NCBI RefSeq assembly: GCF_900107015.1 | Contig: NZ_FNOI01000001.1 | Span: 2,501 to 66,500 of the forward strand | Length of the DNA: 64,000 bases | Direction: 5' to 3' | DNA from: Litoreibacter albidus | GTDB taxonomy: Bacteria > Pseudomonadota > Alphaproteobacteria > Rhodobacterales > Rhodobacteraceae | Part shown: in pieces, positions 16,808 to 24,995 of the stretch | How positions within the stretch are numbered: position 1 is the stretch's first letter | How the letters are laid out: the number at the start of each line of letters is the position of its first letter | Position numbers and translations under genes: made by a program | Notes under the pieces: model-generated | Told to the model about the DNA's origin: nothing | Databases searched by the model: none | Seen by the model: the letters and a program-made list of their open reading frames with translations, nothing else

Positions 16808-17884
16808 ATGGTGATGCCCAACCGGCGCGGGTTCCTCGCAGGCTTCATGGCGGCTAGCCTGATCCCACGACCGACATGGGCTGACGTGGGCGCACCGGCG
16901 TATCTATCGGCGGGGGCGCTGGCCGATGGCAGCTACGTGCTTTGCGGTCTTACGGGGCGGTTAGAGGTCCTTTTTCAGATACCACTACCGGATCGTGGGC
17001 ACGCGGCGGCGGCACATCCGAAGCGACCTGAGGCCGTTGCCTTCGCGCGCAGGCCCGGGACGTTCGCTGTCGTCATTGACTGCGCAACAGGGGAGCCCAC
17101 GGCTTGGATGGAGGCGCCGCAGGGGCGTCACTTCTATGGGCACGGTACATTCTCGGCAGACGGTCGCTTGCTTTATACGACAGAGAACGATTTTGACGCT
17201 GGTGAAGGCCGCATTGGTGTGTGGGACGCCACCGCCGGATACCGGCGGGTTGGTGAGTTTGCCAGTGGCGGAATTGGGCCGCATGACATCAAACGTCTGC
17301 CAGAACGGGATACACTGGTCGTGGCGAACGGGGGAATAGACACCCACCCTGACACGGGGCGTTCGAAGTTGAACCTCGCCACCATGCGCCCGAACCTGAG
17401 CTATATCGAGGCGGGGACAATTATCAATGCGGTGGAACTGAACCCTGACGCGCACAAAAACTCTATTCGCCATCTCGCGGTTGGGCGCAAAGGCGAAGTC
17501 GCATTCGGAATGCAATGGCAAGGCGAGGCCGCCCCTTCATCATTGGTAGGCATTCACAGCATGGGGCAGACGCCGCAGCTGCTTGAGTGCCCGCCTGACG
17601 ACCTGCGCAATATGCAGGGGTATATCGGCAGCATTGCTGTCAGTGACGATGGCGCATCGATCGCGGTGACCTCCCCGCGCGGTGGGCTGGTCCATATATA
17701 CGGTGCAGCGTCCGGTACACTTGCGGCGGTTCACGCTGCAGCAGACGTTAGCGGTGTGGCGGCCCATCCGGACGGCTTCGCTGTGACAACGGGAATGGGT
17801 GATCTTCTGACGATCGGTGAGACAAGAATTAGCCGCCGTGCCAGTGGGCCCATCATCTGGGACAATCACCTCGTGGCGATCTGA
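16808..17884 (+). CDS. DUF1513 family protein, Tat-exported
   Basis: The 358-residue protein begins with a twin-arginine leader (NRRGFLAGFMAASLIPRPTWA). It continues as repeated beta-strand blocks of WD/propeller character (HFYGHGTFSADGRLLYTTEN, GIGPHDIKRLPERDTLVVAN, HPDTGRSKLNLATMRPNLSY), which fits DUF1513. The ATG at 16808, right after the stop of the imelysin gene, was chosen; upstream in-frame starts lie inside that gene. It is the last gene of the iron-linked operon. Tat export suggests a folded or cofactor-bound periplasmic protein. Confidence 0.88.
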   Translation: MVMPNRRGFLAGFMAASLIPRPTWADVGAPAYLSAGALADGSYVLCGLTGRLEVLFQIPLPDRGHAAAAHPKRPEAVAFARRPGTFAVVIDCATGEPTAWMEAPQGRHFYGHGTFSADGRLLYTTENDFDAGEGRIGVWDATAGYRRVGEFASGGIGPHDIKRLPERDTLVVANGGIDTHPDTGRSKLNLATMRPNLSYIEAGTIINAVELNPDAHKNSIRHLAVGRKGEVAFGMQWQGEAAPSSLVGIHSMGQTPQLLECPPDDLRNMQGYIGSIAVSDDGASIAVTSPRGGLVHIYGAASGTLAAVHAAADVSGVAAHPDGFAVTTGMGDLLTIGETRISRRASGPIIWDNHLVAI

Positions 17885-17900
17885 GGTCGCGGGCGTGGTT

Positions 17901-17920
17901 GATCTGGCCTAAGCCAGATC
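17901..17920 (+). terminator. Hairpin after the DUF1513 gene
   Basis: GATCTGGC-CTAA-GCCAGATC is a perfect 8-bp stem with a 4-base loop, 17 bases after the stop codon. Only a short T-run follows (GAGTCTTTG), so it may be a weak or factor-assisted terminator. Confidence 0.5.
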
Positions 17921-17999
17921 CGAGTCTTTGTTGCGTAGAGAAACGCGACACAGCGAAAGCCGTTGCCAGTGCCACGTTTTAGCTGGCTGTCATCAATCG

Positions 18000-18812
18000 C
18001 TAGAACGTGATTTCGACACCTGGTAGGCGAAGGGCCTTCATCAGCTCGCGCACTTCCTGCCGTGCGGCGATGTTTGAGATGTTCAGGTTCTTGATGCCGA
18101 TATCGCCAAGATCCAGCAGGGTCAGCCCGCTTGGGAACAGCTCGCGGAAAATCACCCGCTCCGAGAAACCGGGTGCGACCCTAAAGCCGATGCGCTTCGC
18201 AAGGGCTTCCACCGCGTCGGTGATCTTCTTCTTATTGTGCATGCGCTGGGTGCCGACGCGGTTGCGCACAACGACCCAGTCAATCGGGGAGAGACCCGCC
18301 TGCGCGCGAAGCTGTCGGGCTTGCCAGACCATTTCGGCGTAGACCGACGGCCCGATGATCTTTTGCGTTTCCGGCTCTACGCGGGCCAGCAAGTCGAAGT
18401 CGATAAAACTGTCGTTTAGCGGCGTCACCAGCGTATCGGCCAGCGAGTGTGCGACTTGGCTCAGCCGTGTGTGGGAGCCGGGGCAGTCGATGACGATGAA
18501 GTCGAAACGTCCCTCCATGCTGGCGACAGCCTCTGTCAGACGCCGGTCGTAGATGTTCTCACCTGCGGCGAGTTGTGACGGATCAATTTCAGGAAGTTCT
18601 ACAACTTCGGCGTTTGGCACGTCTAAACCGTTCTTCTTCGCAAACCGCAAACGGTTCTCGCAATACCGCGAAAAGCTGCGTTGCCGTAAGTCTAGATCCA
18701 GCGCCCCAACCGAGAATCCGGCGCGGATCAAGGCTGTCACGACGTGCATGCAGTTGGTGGATTTTCCGGATCCGCCTTTTTCGTTGCCAAAGACGATAAT
18801 ATGCGCGGCCAT
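18000..18812 (-). CDS. mipZ: Division-plane positioning ATPase MipZ
   Basis: The 270-residue ParA/MinD-type ATPase has the P-loop GNEKGGSGKSTNCMHVVTAL at the N-terminus, the second motif ALDLDLRQRSFSRYCENR and Walker B-like FDFIVIDCPGSHTRLSQVA. The DLDLRQRS and ENR segments are diagnostic of MipZ, which forms a gradient from the poles and keeps FtsZ at mid-cell in alphaproteobacteria. Length and motifs are intact. It stands alone between a hairpin and a lipoprotein gene. Confidence 0.93.
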   Translation of the reverse strand: MAAHIIVFGNEKGGSGKSTNCMHVVTALIRAGFSVGALDLDLRQRSFSRYCENRLRFAKKNGLDVPNAEVVELPEIDPSQLAAGENIYDRRLTEAVASMEGRFDFIVIDCPGSHTRLSQVAHSLADTLVTPLNDSFIDFDLLARVEPETQKIIGPSVYAEMVWQARQLRAQAGLSPIDWVVVRNRVGTQRMHNKKKITDAVEALAKRIGFRVAPGFSERVIFRELFPSGLTLLDLGDIGIKNLNISNIAARQEVRELMKALRLPGVEITF

Positions 18813-18982
18813 GTTCTGTCCCGTATTCTAGTGCGTGCCCCTTGCTGGGGTTTGCAGCGCTTATAATGGTGGGGCGAGGTGAGGGGAAGCAAAACCGCCG
18901 TCAACTTTGCAGTCTACAGGCTTAAGGGCCGCCTTAACCGGAGCGGCTCTACTTTCCTCCCCGAGCCTGCCAAGCTTAGCGG

Positions 18983-19393
18983 TTATCGACACGTCACGAC
19001 GTAGCTGCCCAGCTGGTTGCAGTAGTAATAGTTGGTGCCACTGCTCAGTTGAACCGGTTGTACCTGCGGTGTTGTATATGTCGGGTATTGCGGTGCCGGG
19101 CGTGCGGCCATTGCATTGAGGTTGGCCTGCGTGGCCGCTGCTTGCTGGTTTCGCAAGTTCTGTTGCTGGAGGCGGTAATGAGAGACGGCTTGGCAGGCTT
19201 GTAGGTTCTGGCTGGCGCAAGCGACTTCAAGGCGCGCCACCTCCACTGGATCGCCGTCCCTTTGATGGCAGGCAACAATATCGCCAGCGCGGCACTGGGT
19301 TTCGACTTGGGCAGCAAAGGCCTGTTGCTGTGGCGTAGGTCCGCACGCGGATAGGGACGATAGGCCAAGTAGACAAAGAAGTATTTGGCGCAT
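18983..19393 (-). CDS. Small hypothetical lipoprotein
   Basis: The 136-residue product has a lipoprotein signal (RQILLCLLGLSSLSAC, lipobox LSAC with Cys17), then a Gln/Ala-rich helical part with several Cys (CRAGDIVACHQ, CASQNLQACQA) and a Tyr-rich tail (TNYYYCNQLGSYVVTCR). The Cys residues come in pairs and could form disulphides in the periplasm. I recognise no family. It is monocistronic, between rpmE and mipZ on the same strand. Confidence 0.75.
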   Translation of the reverse strand: MRQILLCLLGLSSLSACGPTPQQQAFAAQVETQCRAGDIVACHQRDGDPVEVARLEVACASQNLQACQAVSHYRLQQQNLRNQQAAATQANLNAMAARPAPQYPTYTTPQVQPVQLSSGTNYYYCNQLGSYVVTCR

Positions 19394-19502
19394 TCAGGTG
19401 ATCTCCGCAGTGCCTATTATTACTGCTGAACGTCATGATACGTCAGTGTGTTTGTTCCGTGGCCGAATTGTGATTCATGCTGCCTCAAACCCACCTGGCC
19501 AC

Positions 19503-19534
19503 GAAAAAAGCCGCCCCAAACAGGAGCGGCTTTC
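19503..19534 (-). terminator. Terminator after rpmE
   Basis: On the minus strand AAAGCCGCTCC-TGTTT-GGGGCGGCTTTTTTCG forms a stable stem followed by T6. It lies about 25 bases past the rpmE stop and ends the rplS-rpmE transcript. Confidence 0.88.
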
Positions 19535-19559
19535 GATGTTTCGCAAATAGAAGTGGTGC

Positions 19560-19781
19560 TTAGAAGCCCAGGCCTTCGTATTTGTTTTTGAACTTGGAAA
19601 CGCGACCGCCAGTGTCCATCAGACGCTGGTTGCCGCCGGTCCATGCTGGGTGCACGGAAGGGTCGATGTCCAAAGCGATCTGATCGCCTTCGGCACCCCA
19701 AGTGGATTTCATTTCAAGTACTGTACCATCGGTCATTTTGACGTTGATGGTGTGGTATTCTGGGTGTGTATCTTTTTTCAT
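19560..19781 (-). CDS. rpmE: 50S ribosomal protein L31
   Basis: The 73-residue protein matches bacterial L31 ([37 protein letters not shown]). The Cys pairs of the zinc-binding form are absent, so it is a zinc-independent version. It follows rplS after 11 bases, so the two are cotranscribed, and a terminator follows. Confidence 0.95.
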   Translation of the reverse strand: MKKDTHPEYHTINVKMTDGTVLEMKSTWGAEGDQIALDIDPSVHPAWTGGNQRLMDTGGRVSKFKNKYEGLGF

Positions 19782-19792
19782 GACAGTTCCCC

Positions 19793-20167
19793 TTACGCCT
19801 TAGGCGCTTTGTAGTTGGAATCCTCGGCGATACGAGCGGACTTACCGCGACGCGAACGCAGGTAGTACAGCTTGGCGCGACGAACGCGGCCACGACGAAC
19901 TACGGTGATGCTGTCGATGTTGGTGGAGTGCAGTGGGAACACACGTTCCACGCCTTCACCGAAGGAGATTTTGCGAACGCAGAACGAACCGGCAATACCT
20001 TTGCCGTTGTTACGCGCGATGCATACGCCTTCGTAATTCTGAACACGGCTACGCGTGCCTTCGGTCACTTTAAAACCAACGCGGATGGTGTCACCCGCTT
20101 TGAAGTCGGGGATGTCGTGCCCCAAAGCGGCGATTTGTTCCGCTTCCAGTTGTGCGATCAGGTTCAT
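19793..20167 (-). CDS. rplS: 50S ribosomal protein L19
   Basis: The 124-residue protein is L19 ([63 protein letters not shown]). It sits at the subunit interface of the ribosome. An AAGGAGC ribosome binding site lies just upstream. In relatives rplS usually follows trmD on the same strand; here a plus-strand reductase gene lies between them, so rplS needs its own promoter. Confidence 0.97.
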   Translation of the reverse strand: MNLIAQLEAEQIAALGHDIPDFKAGDTIRVGFKVTEGTRSRVQNYEGVCIARNNGKGIAGSFCVRKISFGEGVERVFPLHSTNIDSITVVRRGRVRRAKLYYLRSRRGKSARIAEDSNYKAPKA

Positions 20168-20532
20168 CTGAAACGCTCCTTATATGATCCCGGTTTACCC
20201 GGTGAATGTGTCTCGCGTCCCAAGAGCTCTTGGTCTTCTTCCGGGTCCGCCCCCGTTTCCGAGTTGGCGCCCGCCAGAGGTCAGGTCGACGTTGCTTAAA
20301 TGCCGTTATTTCCACACCTGCCGTGGCGCCGAAGAAAGCGCATCAGATGCTCAATGAAACAAAGGCTCCGGTCAGTATTCTGATTCCAGATTGGCGGGGT
20401 ATAGGAGGGATCCGAGGGCAGATCAAGCGGGCATCGCCGGAAACGCCTTTTTTCGTAAGTTTCTCTGCGCGGCGGTTGAAGTGGAAGGGGGCGCTGCCCA
20501 TTCTCGGTTGGTAAATAAACCGGAGCCTCCCA
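20168..20532. promoter_or_regulatory. Divergent region between rplS and the CurA-like gene, with a 14-bp palindrome
   Basis: This 365-base gap must hold the rplS promoter (minus) and the promoter of the reductase (plus). A perfect palindrome CCAAGAGCTCTTGG occupies 20220-20233, about 53 bases upstream of rplS. In the mRNA leader it would form a 5-7-bp hairpin and could be an autoregulatory L19 leader element or an operator. ORFs of about 100 codons here have no ribosome binding site or family character and were not accepted. Confidence 0.4.
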
Positions 20533-21561
20533 ATGACACAATCAGATAAAACCAACCGCCAAATCGTCCTCGCGGAACGGCCAGTTGGTCTGCCAGATGA
20601 AAACACCCTGCGTCTGGAGCAAACCGACATCCCAACCGCTGGCAAAGGGGAGATGCTGTTGCGGACGGTCTACCTGTCGCTGGATCCTTATATGCGCGGC
20701 CGAATGAGCGACGCGAAATCCTACGCCGAGCCCGTCAAAATTGGGGAGCACATGACAGGGCAAGTGGTTGCGCAGGTCGTGACCTCTGATCTGGAGGGTT
20801 TTGCCGTAGGTGATTACGTCTTGGCAGGCAACGGCTGGCAGGACTATGCGGTTTCTGACGGCGCGCAGGTGCTGAACTTGGGCGCAAACCCTGAAAACCC
20901 GTCATGGGCTTTGGGTATTATGGGCATGCCGGGCTACACCGCCTACGCGGGTCTGCTGAAAATCGGCGAACCCAAGCCGGGTGAAACTGTTGTTGTCGCG
21001 GCCGCATCTGGGCCTGTCGGCGCGACTGTCGGCCAAATTGCCAAGATTAAAGGATGCCGCGTCGTCGGGATCGCGGGTGGCGCGGACAAATGTGCGCATG
21101 TGGTCAACAACCTCGGTTTCGATGCTTGTATCGATCACAAGGCCGAAGACTTTGCTGAGCAGTTGAAGGACGCATGCCCAGACGGTATCGACGTGTACTT
21201 TGAAAACGTAGGCGGCAAGGTGCTCTACGGCGTGCTGCCATTGCTTAACCCGTTCGCACGTATGCCTGTGTGCGGCATGGTCGCTTGGTATAACATGACC
21301 GGCCTGCCCGAAGGGCCAGACATGGGGCCAGCGATTCTGGGCACGATTTTGCGGATGAAGGTCAAGGTCGAGGGCTTCATCATCTTCGACAGCTTCGGTC
21401 CGGACACCTACAAGGAGTTTGCTTCCGAGATGACCGGCTGGCTTGCTGAAGGTAAGATCAAGTACAAGGAGCAAGTCGTCGACGGGTTAGAGAACGCCCC
21501 CGCCGCGTTGAACGATCTGCTGCTTGGCAAAAGCTTTGGTAAAATGGTGGTGAAGGTCTAG
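20533..21561 (+). CDS. NADP-dependent MDR oxidoreductase, CurA-like
   Basis: The 342-residue medium-chain reductase resembles curcumin/leukotriene B4 12-hydroxydehydrogenase-type enzymes. Landmarks are RPVGLPDENTLRLEQTDIP, SLDPYMRGRM, the cofactor site VVAAASGPVGATVGQIAKI (AASGPVG nucleotide motif) and VYFENVGGKVL. It lacks the zinc ligands of alcohol dehydrogenases and would reduce activated double bonds with NADPH. A GGAGCC site precedes the ATG. It interrupts the trmD-rplS neighbourhood on the opposite strand and shares a CTAG stop overlap with trmD. Confidence 0.88.
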   Translation: MTQSDKTNRQIVLAERPVGLPDENTLRLEQTDIPTAGKGEMLLRTVYLSLDPYMRGRMSDAKSYAEPVKIGEHMTGQVVAQVVTSDLEGFAVGDYVLAGNGWQDYAVSDGAQVLNLGANPENPSWALGIMGMPGYTAYAGLLKIGEPKPGETVVVAAASGPVGATVGQIAKIKGCRVVGIAGGADKCAHVVNNLGFDACIDHKAEDFAEQLKDACPDGIDVYFENVGGKVLYGVLPLLNPFARMPVCGMVAWYNMTGLPEGPDMGPAILGTILRMKVKVEGFIIFDSFGPDTYKEFASEMTGWLAEGKIKYKEQVVDGLENAPAALNDLLLGKSFGKMVVKV

Positions 21562-22361
21562 CCATCACCCGCTTCGCGCTTGGCCCACAGATCGGGCCGG
21601 CGCGCTTTGGTCAATTCCTCTGACTGGGCGCGCCGCCAAGCGTCTACTTTCCCATGATCGCCGGAGGTCAAAACCTCCGGCACACTCATCCCGCGCCATT
21701 CTGCCGGGCGGGTATACTGCGGATGCTCTAGCGTGATCCCGTCAGAGAAACTTTCCTCCTCGGTCGATACAGAGTTCCCCAACACGTTCGGTAGCAACCG
21801 TACGGTCGCATCAATCATAGCCTGCGCGGCGATTTCGCCGCCCGTGAGGACGAAATCGCCCAGCGATACTTCCTCAATCTCGTAGTGGTCCAACACTCGC
21901 TGATCAACGCCCTCAAACCTGCCGCATAGCATGGTAATGCCGTCAGCCTGCGCCCATTCGGCGGCCTTGGCTTGGGTAAAGGGCTTGCCGCGGGGCGACA
22001 GGTAGACGACGGGCCATTTGGCTCGCTCCGATGTGCCGCGATTGGCGAAATCCAGCGCTTTGCCAACAATGTCGGCGCGTAACACCATGCCCGCGCCTCC
22101 GCCGTAAGGCGTGTCATCCACGTTGCGGTGCTTGCCTTCGCCAAAGATGCGCAGGTCAATCTTCTCCAGCGTCCACTTGCCCTCTTGCAGGGCTTTACCT
22201 GTCAAGGAAGCGCCCAACACGCCCGGGAAGGCGTCGGGAAACAAGGTGATGATCTTCGCGGCCCATGCGCCCTTGAGGCGCGTAGGTTCGGCCATCAAAT
22301 CGCGCGGGGTGAGCGATGCGGATATTGTCTTGCGACCATGGGATTTTGACGGGGCACTCAT
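21558..22361 (-). CDS. trmD: tRNA (guanine37-N1)-methyltransferase
   Basis: The 267-residue protein carries TrmD motifs: IITLFPDAFPGVLGASLTGKAL, DDTPYGGGAGMVLRADIV, the knot region (YLSPRGKPFTQAKA, LCGRFEGVDQRV) and VSLGDFVLTGGEIAAQ. It methylates G37 of tRNAs to prevent frameshifting, using AdoMet. The first ATG abuts the rimM stop; an internal ATG at 22295 is an alternative, since the first 22 residues are basic and not conserved. It is convergent with the reductase through a shared CTAG. Confidence 0.95.
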   Translation of the reverse strand: MSAPSKSHGRKTISASLTPRDLMAEPTRLKGAWAAKIITLFPDAFPGVLGASLTGKALQEGKWTLEKIDLRIFGEGKHRNVDDTPYGGGAGMVLRADIVGKALDFANRGTSERAKWPVVYLSPRGKPFTQAKAAEWAQADGITMLCGRFEGVDQRVLDHYEIEEVSLGDFVLTGGEIAAQAMIDATVRLLPNVLGNSVSTEEESFSDGITLEHPQYTRPAEWRGMSVPEVLTSGDHGKVDAWRRAQSEELTKARRPDLWAKREAGDG

Positions 22362-22868
22362 TTAATCAAGCAAGCCTTCCGGCGGGTCGATGATGATGCG
22401 CTTGGCAGCCAAATCAACGGTTGGAACGGCATCTACGGTAAACGGCAACAGGACGGAGCCTTTCAAGGTCGGGCCGCGTAACTCCAGAATGTCACCGGCG
22501 CCGTGATTCAAGACGGCCGCAACTTTACCTATAACTTCACCCCCTGTGTCGAGCACGTCCAAGCCCATGAGGTCCGTGTGATAATACTCGTCGTCGGGCA
22601 GGGAGGGGAGAAGGTCGCGGTCCGCCGACAGTTTTACGCCGCGCAGCGCGTCGGCCTCGTCTTTGAAGCGGATGCCGGACAAGCGCGCCGCGAAGCCGCT
22701 TTTAACCGTGCGGGTGATTTTGACGGTGTATTCCACCCCGTTATCGCCCATCAACGGGGAGTAGAGGGCGATGTCTTCGGGGTTCGCGCAAAAGCTTTTC
22801 AGGCGGACTTCGCCCTTCACGCCAAACGATCCGGCGATCGCCCCCACAACAATCTTATCTTTGCTCAT
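22362..22868 (-). CDS. rimM: 16S rRNA processing protein RimM
   Basis: The 168-residue RimM starts [20 protein letters not shown] and has the barrel residues [20 protein letters not shown] and [20 protein letters not shown] near the end. It aids maturation of the 30S head domain. ATG 22868 was chosen because it overlaps the upstream small ORF by ATGA and fits the family N-terminus; an ATG seven codons upstream (22889) lies inside that ORF. It directly precedes trmD. Confidence 0.94.
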   Translation of the reverse strand: MSKDKIVVGAIAGSFGVKGEVRLKSFCANPEDIALYSPLMGDNGVEYTVKITRTVKSGFAARLSGIRFKDEADALRGVKLSADRDLLPSLPDDEYYHTDLMGLDVLDTGGEVIGKVAAVLNHGAGDILELRGPTLKGSVLLPFTVDAVPTVDLAAKRIIIDPPEGLLD

Positions 22869-23011
22869 CTTGCCTGTGCTCCAATACAAACGCCGTCAAC
22901 CATAGATCCACCCGCATGGGTGCAACGGCCTTGTGTTAACCCGCGCTCTACCTTGAGGCCGCCATAAAAGGCCAGCCCCATAAGTACCAGTGTGAACATG
23001 CGCCGGATCAT
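22865..23011 (-). CDS. Small membrane protein between bluB and rimM
   Basis: A 48-residue ORF runs ATG 23011 to TGA 22865. It starts [20 protein letters not shown], a basic N-terminus plus one hydrophobic helix, and continues with a Gly-rich tail containing two Cys ([16 protein letters not shown]). Its ATG overlaps the bluB stop (ATGA) and its stop overlaps the rimM start (ATGA), so it is coupled on both sides, strong support for translation. From memory, similar short proteins occur at this spot in related genomes. Function unknown. Confidence 0.78.
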   Translation of the reverse strand: MIRRMFTLVLMGLAFYGGLKVERGLTQGRCTHAGGSMVDGVCIGAQAR

Positions 23012-23637
23012 GCTTGCCTAATATCCAATGCGGCCGCGCGGGCCTCCCAGCCTTCGCGTAGAAGCTCGGGGGTTTCGTGATCCCCTTCGGGGTAGCCTAT
23101 GCAGAAGTATCCAATCAACGCCCAATCCTGCGGGACATCCAAATCATGGCAAAGCTGTGCGGGGTCCAACACGGATACCCAGCCAAGCCCCAGACCTTCG
23201 GCGCGTGCCGCCAGCCAGAACAAAGTTACCGCAGACACGACGGAGTAGCGCCGCATTTCCGGCATAGTGCCAGCGCCAAGTCCATGACCCTTGGTCGTGG
23301 CATCATCGCAGAAGATAGCCAGTTGAACCGGCGCGCGGTCCATTCCGGCGAGTTTCAGCTTGGCGTAGGTGTCAGCTTGGTCGCCGTCATAGCGGGTGAG
23401 GGCTTCCGCATTGGCGATTTCAAAATTGGCGCGTGCGGCGGCGCGTGCTTTGGCGCTGTCCACGCGCACAATGCGCCAAGGTTCCGACAGGCCCACAGAT
23501 GGGGCATGTGAAAATGCGTCGAGGCACCGCATCAGCAGTGCCTCGTCCACGGGTGTGGTGCGGAAGCGGCGCACATCGCGCCGCCACCGCATCAACTCAT
23601 AAAGCTCGTCCCGGAAATCCGGTTCGAATTCACGCAT
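23008..23637 (-). CDS. bluB: 5,6-dimethylbenzimidazole synthase BluB
   Basis: The 209-residue flavin-dependent nitroreductase-fold protein shows BluB features: LMRWRRDVRRFRTTPVDEAL, the SHAPSVGLSEPWRIVRV segment and EGLGLGWVSVLDPAQL. BluB converts reduced FMN into 5,6-dimethylbenzimidazole, the lower ligand of vitamin B12. The RRDVRRF and PSVGLSEPWR motifs separate it from general nitroreductases. It sits within the rpsP-rimM-trmD block, far from visible cobalamin genes, and is coupled to the next small ORF. Confidence 0.88.
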   Translation of the reverse strand: MREFEPDFRDELYELMRWRRDVRRFRTTPVDEALLMRCLDAFSHAPSVGLSEPWRIVRVDSAKARAAARANFEIANAEALTRYDGDQADTYAKLKLAGMDRAPVQLAIFCDDATTKGHGLGAGTMPEMRRYSVVSAVTLFWLAARAEGLGLGWVSVLDPAQLCHDLDVPQDWALIGYFCIGYPEGDHETPELLREGWEARAAALDIRQA

Positions 23638-23645
23638 TGCGCAGA

Positions 23646-24059
23646 TTACTCTGCGGCAGCTTCGTCAGCTGGTGCTTCTTCTGCAGGAGCCTCAGCCGGA
23701 GCAGCAGCTGCTTCAGCAGCGGCGGCTGCTTTTGCGGCTTTCTCTTCAGCGCGGTCCTGAGCTTTTTTGCCAGGCTCGGCTTTCTTCATGTTGGCGCGCT
23801 CTTTCTTCTCCAGAACGCCAGCAGCTTCCAAGAAGCGGGACACACGGTCAGTTGGCTTTGCGCCTTTGTCGAGCCAGTGCTGAACACGTTCCATGTCCAG
23901 TTTCACGCGCTCTTCGCTGTCTTTTGGCAGCAGTGGGTTGTATGTGCCCAGCTTCTCAACGTAGCGGCCATCACGTGGCATACGGCTGTCGGACGCAACA
24001 ACGCGGTAAAATGGACGTTTTTTGGACCCACCACGGGCCAGACGGATTTTCATTGCCAT
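23646..24059 (-). CDS. rpsP: 30S ribosomal protein S16, with Ala/Glu-rich extension
   Basis: The first 80 residues are standard S16 ([46 protein letters not shown]). The remaining 50 or so residues form a low-complexity Ala/Glu/Lys tail that lengthens the protein to 137 residues, as in other alphaproteobacteria. An AAGGAGAAC site precedes the ATG. It is the first ribosomal gene of the block after ffh and the acetyltransferases. Confidence 0.96.
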   Translation of the reverse strand: MAMKIRLARGGSKKRPFYRVVASDSRMPRDGRYVEKLGTYNPLLPKDSEERVKLDMERVQHWLDKGAKPTDRVSRFLEAAGVLEKKERANMKKAEPGKKAQDRAEEKAAKAAAAAEAAAAPAEAPAEEAPADEAAAE

Positions 24060-24105
24060 TGTGTAGTTCTCCTTAGGGATGGCTGTATCGGACGAATGTC
24101 CGAAA

Positions 24106-24399
24106 TTATTGAAACTTTTTATGGTTTTGGATGACTTCCCGAATAATGAAATTCAGAAAGGACTTGGCGAATTCGGGGTCTAGATCGGCGCGTTCTGCCA
24201 AGTTCTCCAGACGGGTGATTTGTGTGGCCTCGCGCTCAAGGTCTGACGGCGGCAGATCGTGCTCCGCTTTCAGCTTGCCCACAGCCTGTGTGTGCTTGAA
24301 GCGCTCGCCCAGCGTATAGACAAGAATTGCGTCCAAGCGGTCGATGCTGGCGCGATGCTCTTTCAGGATCTCGGCGGCTTTGGTGACGGCATCAGTCAA
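24106..24399 (-). CDS. Chorismate mutase (AroQ-type)
   Basis: The 97-residue protein from a TTG start reads (M)[19 protein letters not shown] and then [33 protein letters not shown], with the AroQ pattern of an N-terminal Arg, RLD..LV..L and K..HDLP. It rearranges chorismate to prephenate for Phe/Tyr synthesis. The TTG at 24399 overlaps the end of the upstream acetyltransferase (stop 24392) and gives the expected family N-terminus; no ATG fits. The open frame extends to 24462 but only inside the upstream gene. Confidence 0.88.
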   Translation of the reverse strand: MTDAVTKAAEILKEHRASIDRLDAILVYTLGERFKHTQAVGKLKAEHDLPPSDLEREATQITRLENLAERADLDPEFAKSFLNFIIREVIQNHKKFQ

Positions 24400-24994
24400 G
24401 TGCGAACCCTTTCGGTTTGAAGGCTGGGTCTTGGTAGTGGCTGATCTCCATAGCGATACCATGAGACAGCTGCGTGTCGTTCAACGCGCTTGGGGCAGGG
24501 TGGCGGTACACGGCGTCTTCGTCGCCGATGGATGCCGCCTCTTTGTCTTTCACGCAGCCCAAGCGTTCGGCCAAACGCACGGAATCCAGATTATACGGGT
24601 CAAGATAGCTCACAGCACCACCCCAGCCGTTTGCATAAAAGTAGCTGCGGGCCGCATCGACGGCTTCCAGCGCGTAACCCTTGCCAGCAACTTCCGGCCA
24701 TATGATCCAAGCCAGCTCGCGCTCCGGCCACATGGCGGGCTGCCAACCACCGGCCATGCCAAGCGTGGCGTCAGTGGCCTTGTCGTGGATCATCCACATG
24801 CCAAAGCCGCGGATTTCCCAGTGGCCGATTTCAGCGGCGTACAGCATCCACGCTTCGTAGGGGTTCAGCGGGCCACCCATGTAGCGCGCGCGGAAGCTGG
24901 TGAACGTGGCTTTGAAGTCGGGATAATCCTCGGGCTGTGGCCCGCGCAGGACCAAGCGATCGGTTTCCAAAACTGGGATGTCGCGGTGGCCCAT
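24392..24994 (-). CDS. GNAT acetyltransferase (RimJ/RimL type)
   Basis: The 200-residue protein starts TDRLVLRGPQPEDYPDF after a short lead, as in RimJ/RimL-type GNATs. It shows AWIIWPEVAGKGYALEA (acetyl-CoA loop with G-x-G-x-A) and NLDSVRLAERLGCVKD near the C-terminus. It follows another GNAT gene of the same type after one base, so the two are probable paralogues from duplication. Substrate unknown; ribosomal protein or small-molecule acetylation is possible. Confidence 0.86.
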   Translation of the reverse strand: MGHRDIPVLETDRLVLRGPQPEDYPDFKATFTSFRARYMGGPLNPYEAWMLYAAEIGHWEIRGFGMWMIHDKATDATLGMAGGWQPAMWPERELAWIIWPEVAGKGYALEAVDAARSYFYANGWGGAVSYLDPYNLDSVRLAERLGCVKDKEAASIGDEDAVYRHPAPSALNDTQLSHGIAMEISHYQDPAFKPKGFALD

Positions 24995-24995
24995 T

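Noticed and set aside
20206-20514. 102-codon ORF between rplS and the reductase gene
   Set aside because: Low-complexity basic translation, no ribosome binding site, overlaps the expected promoters.
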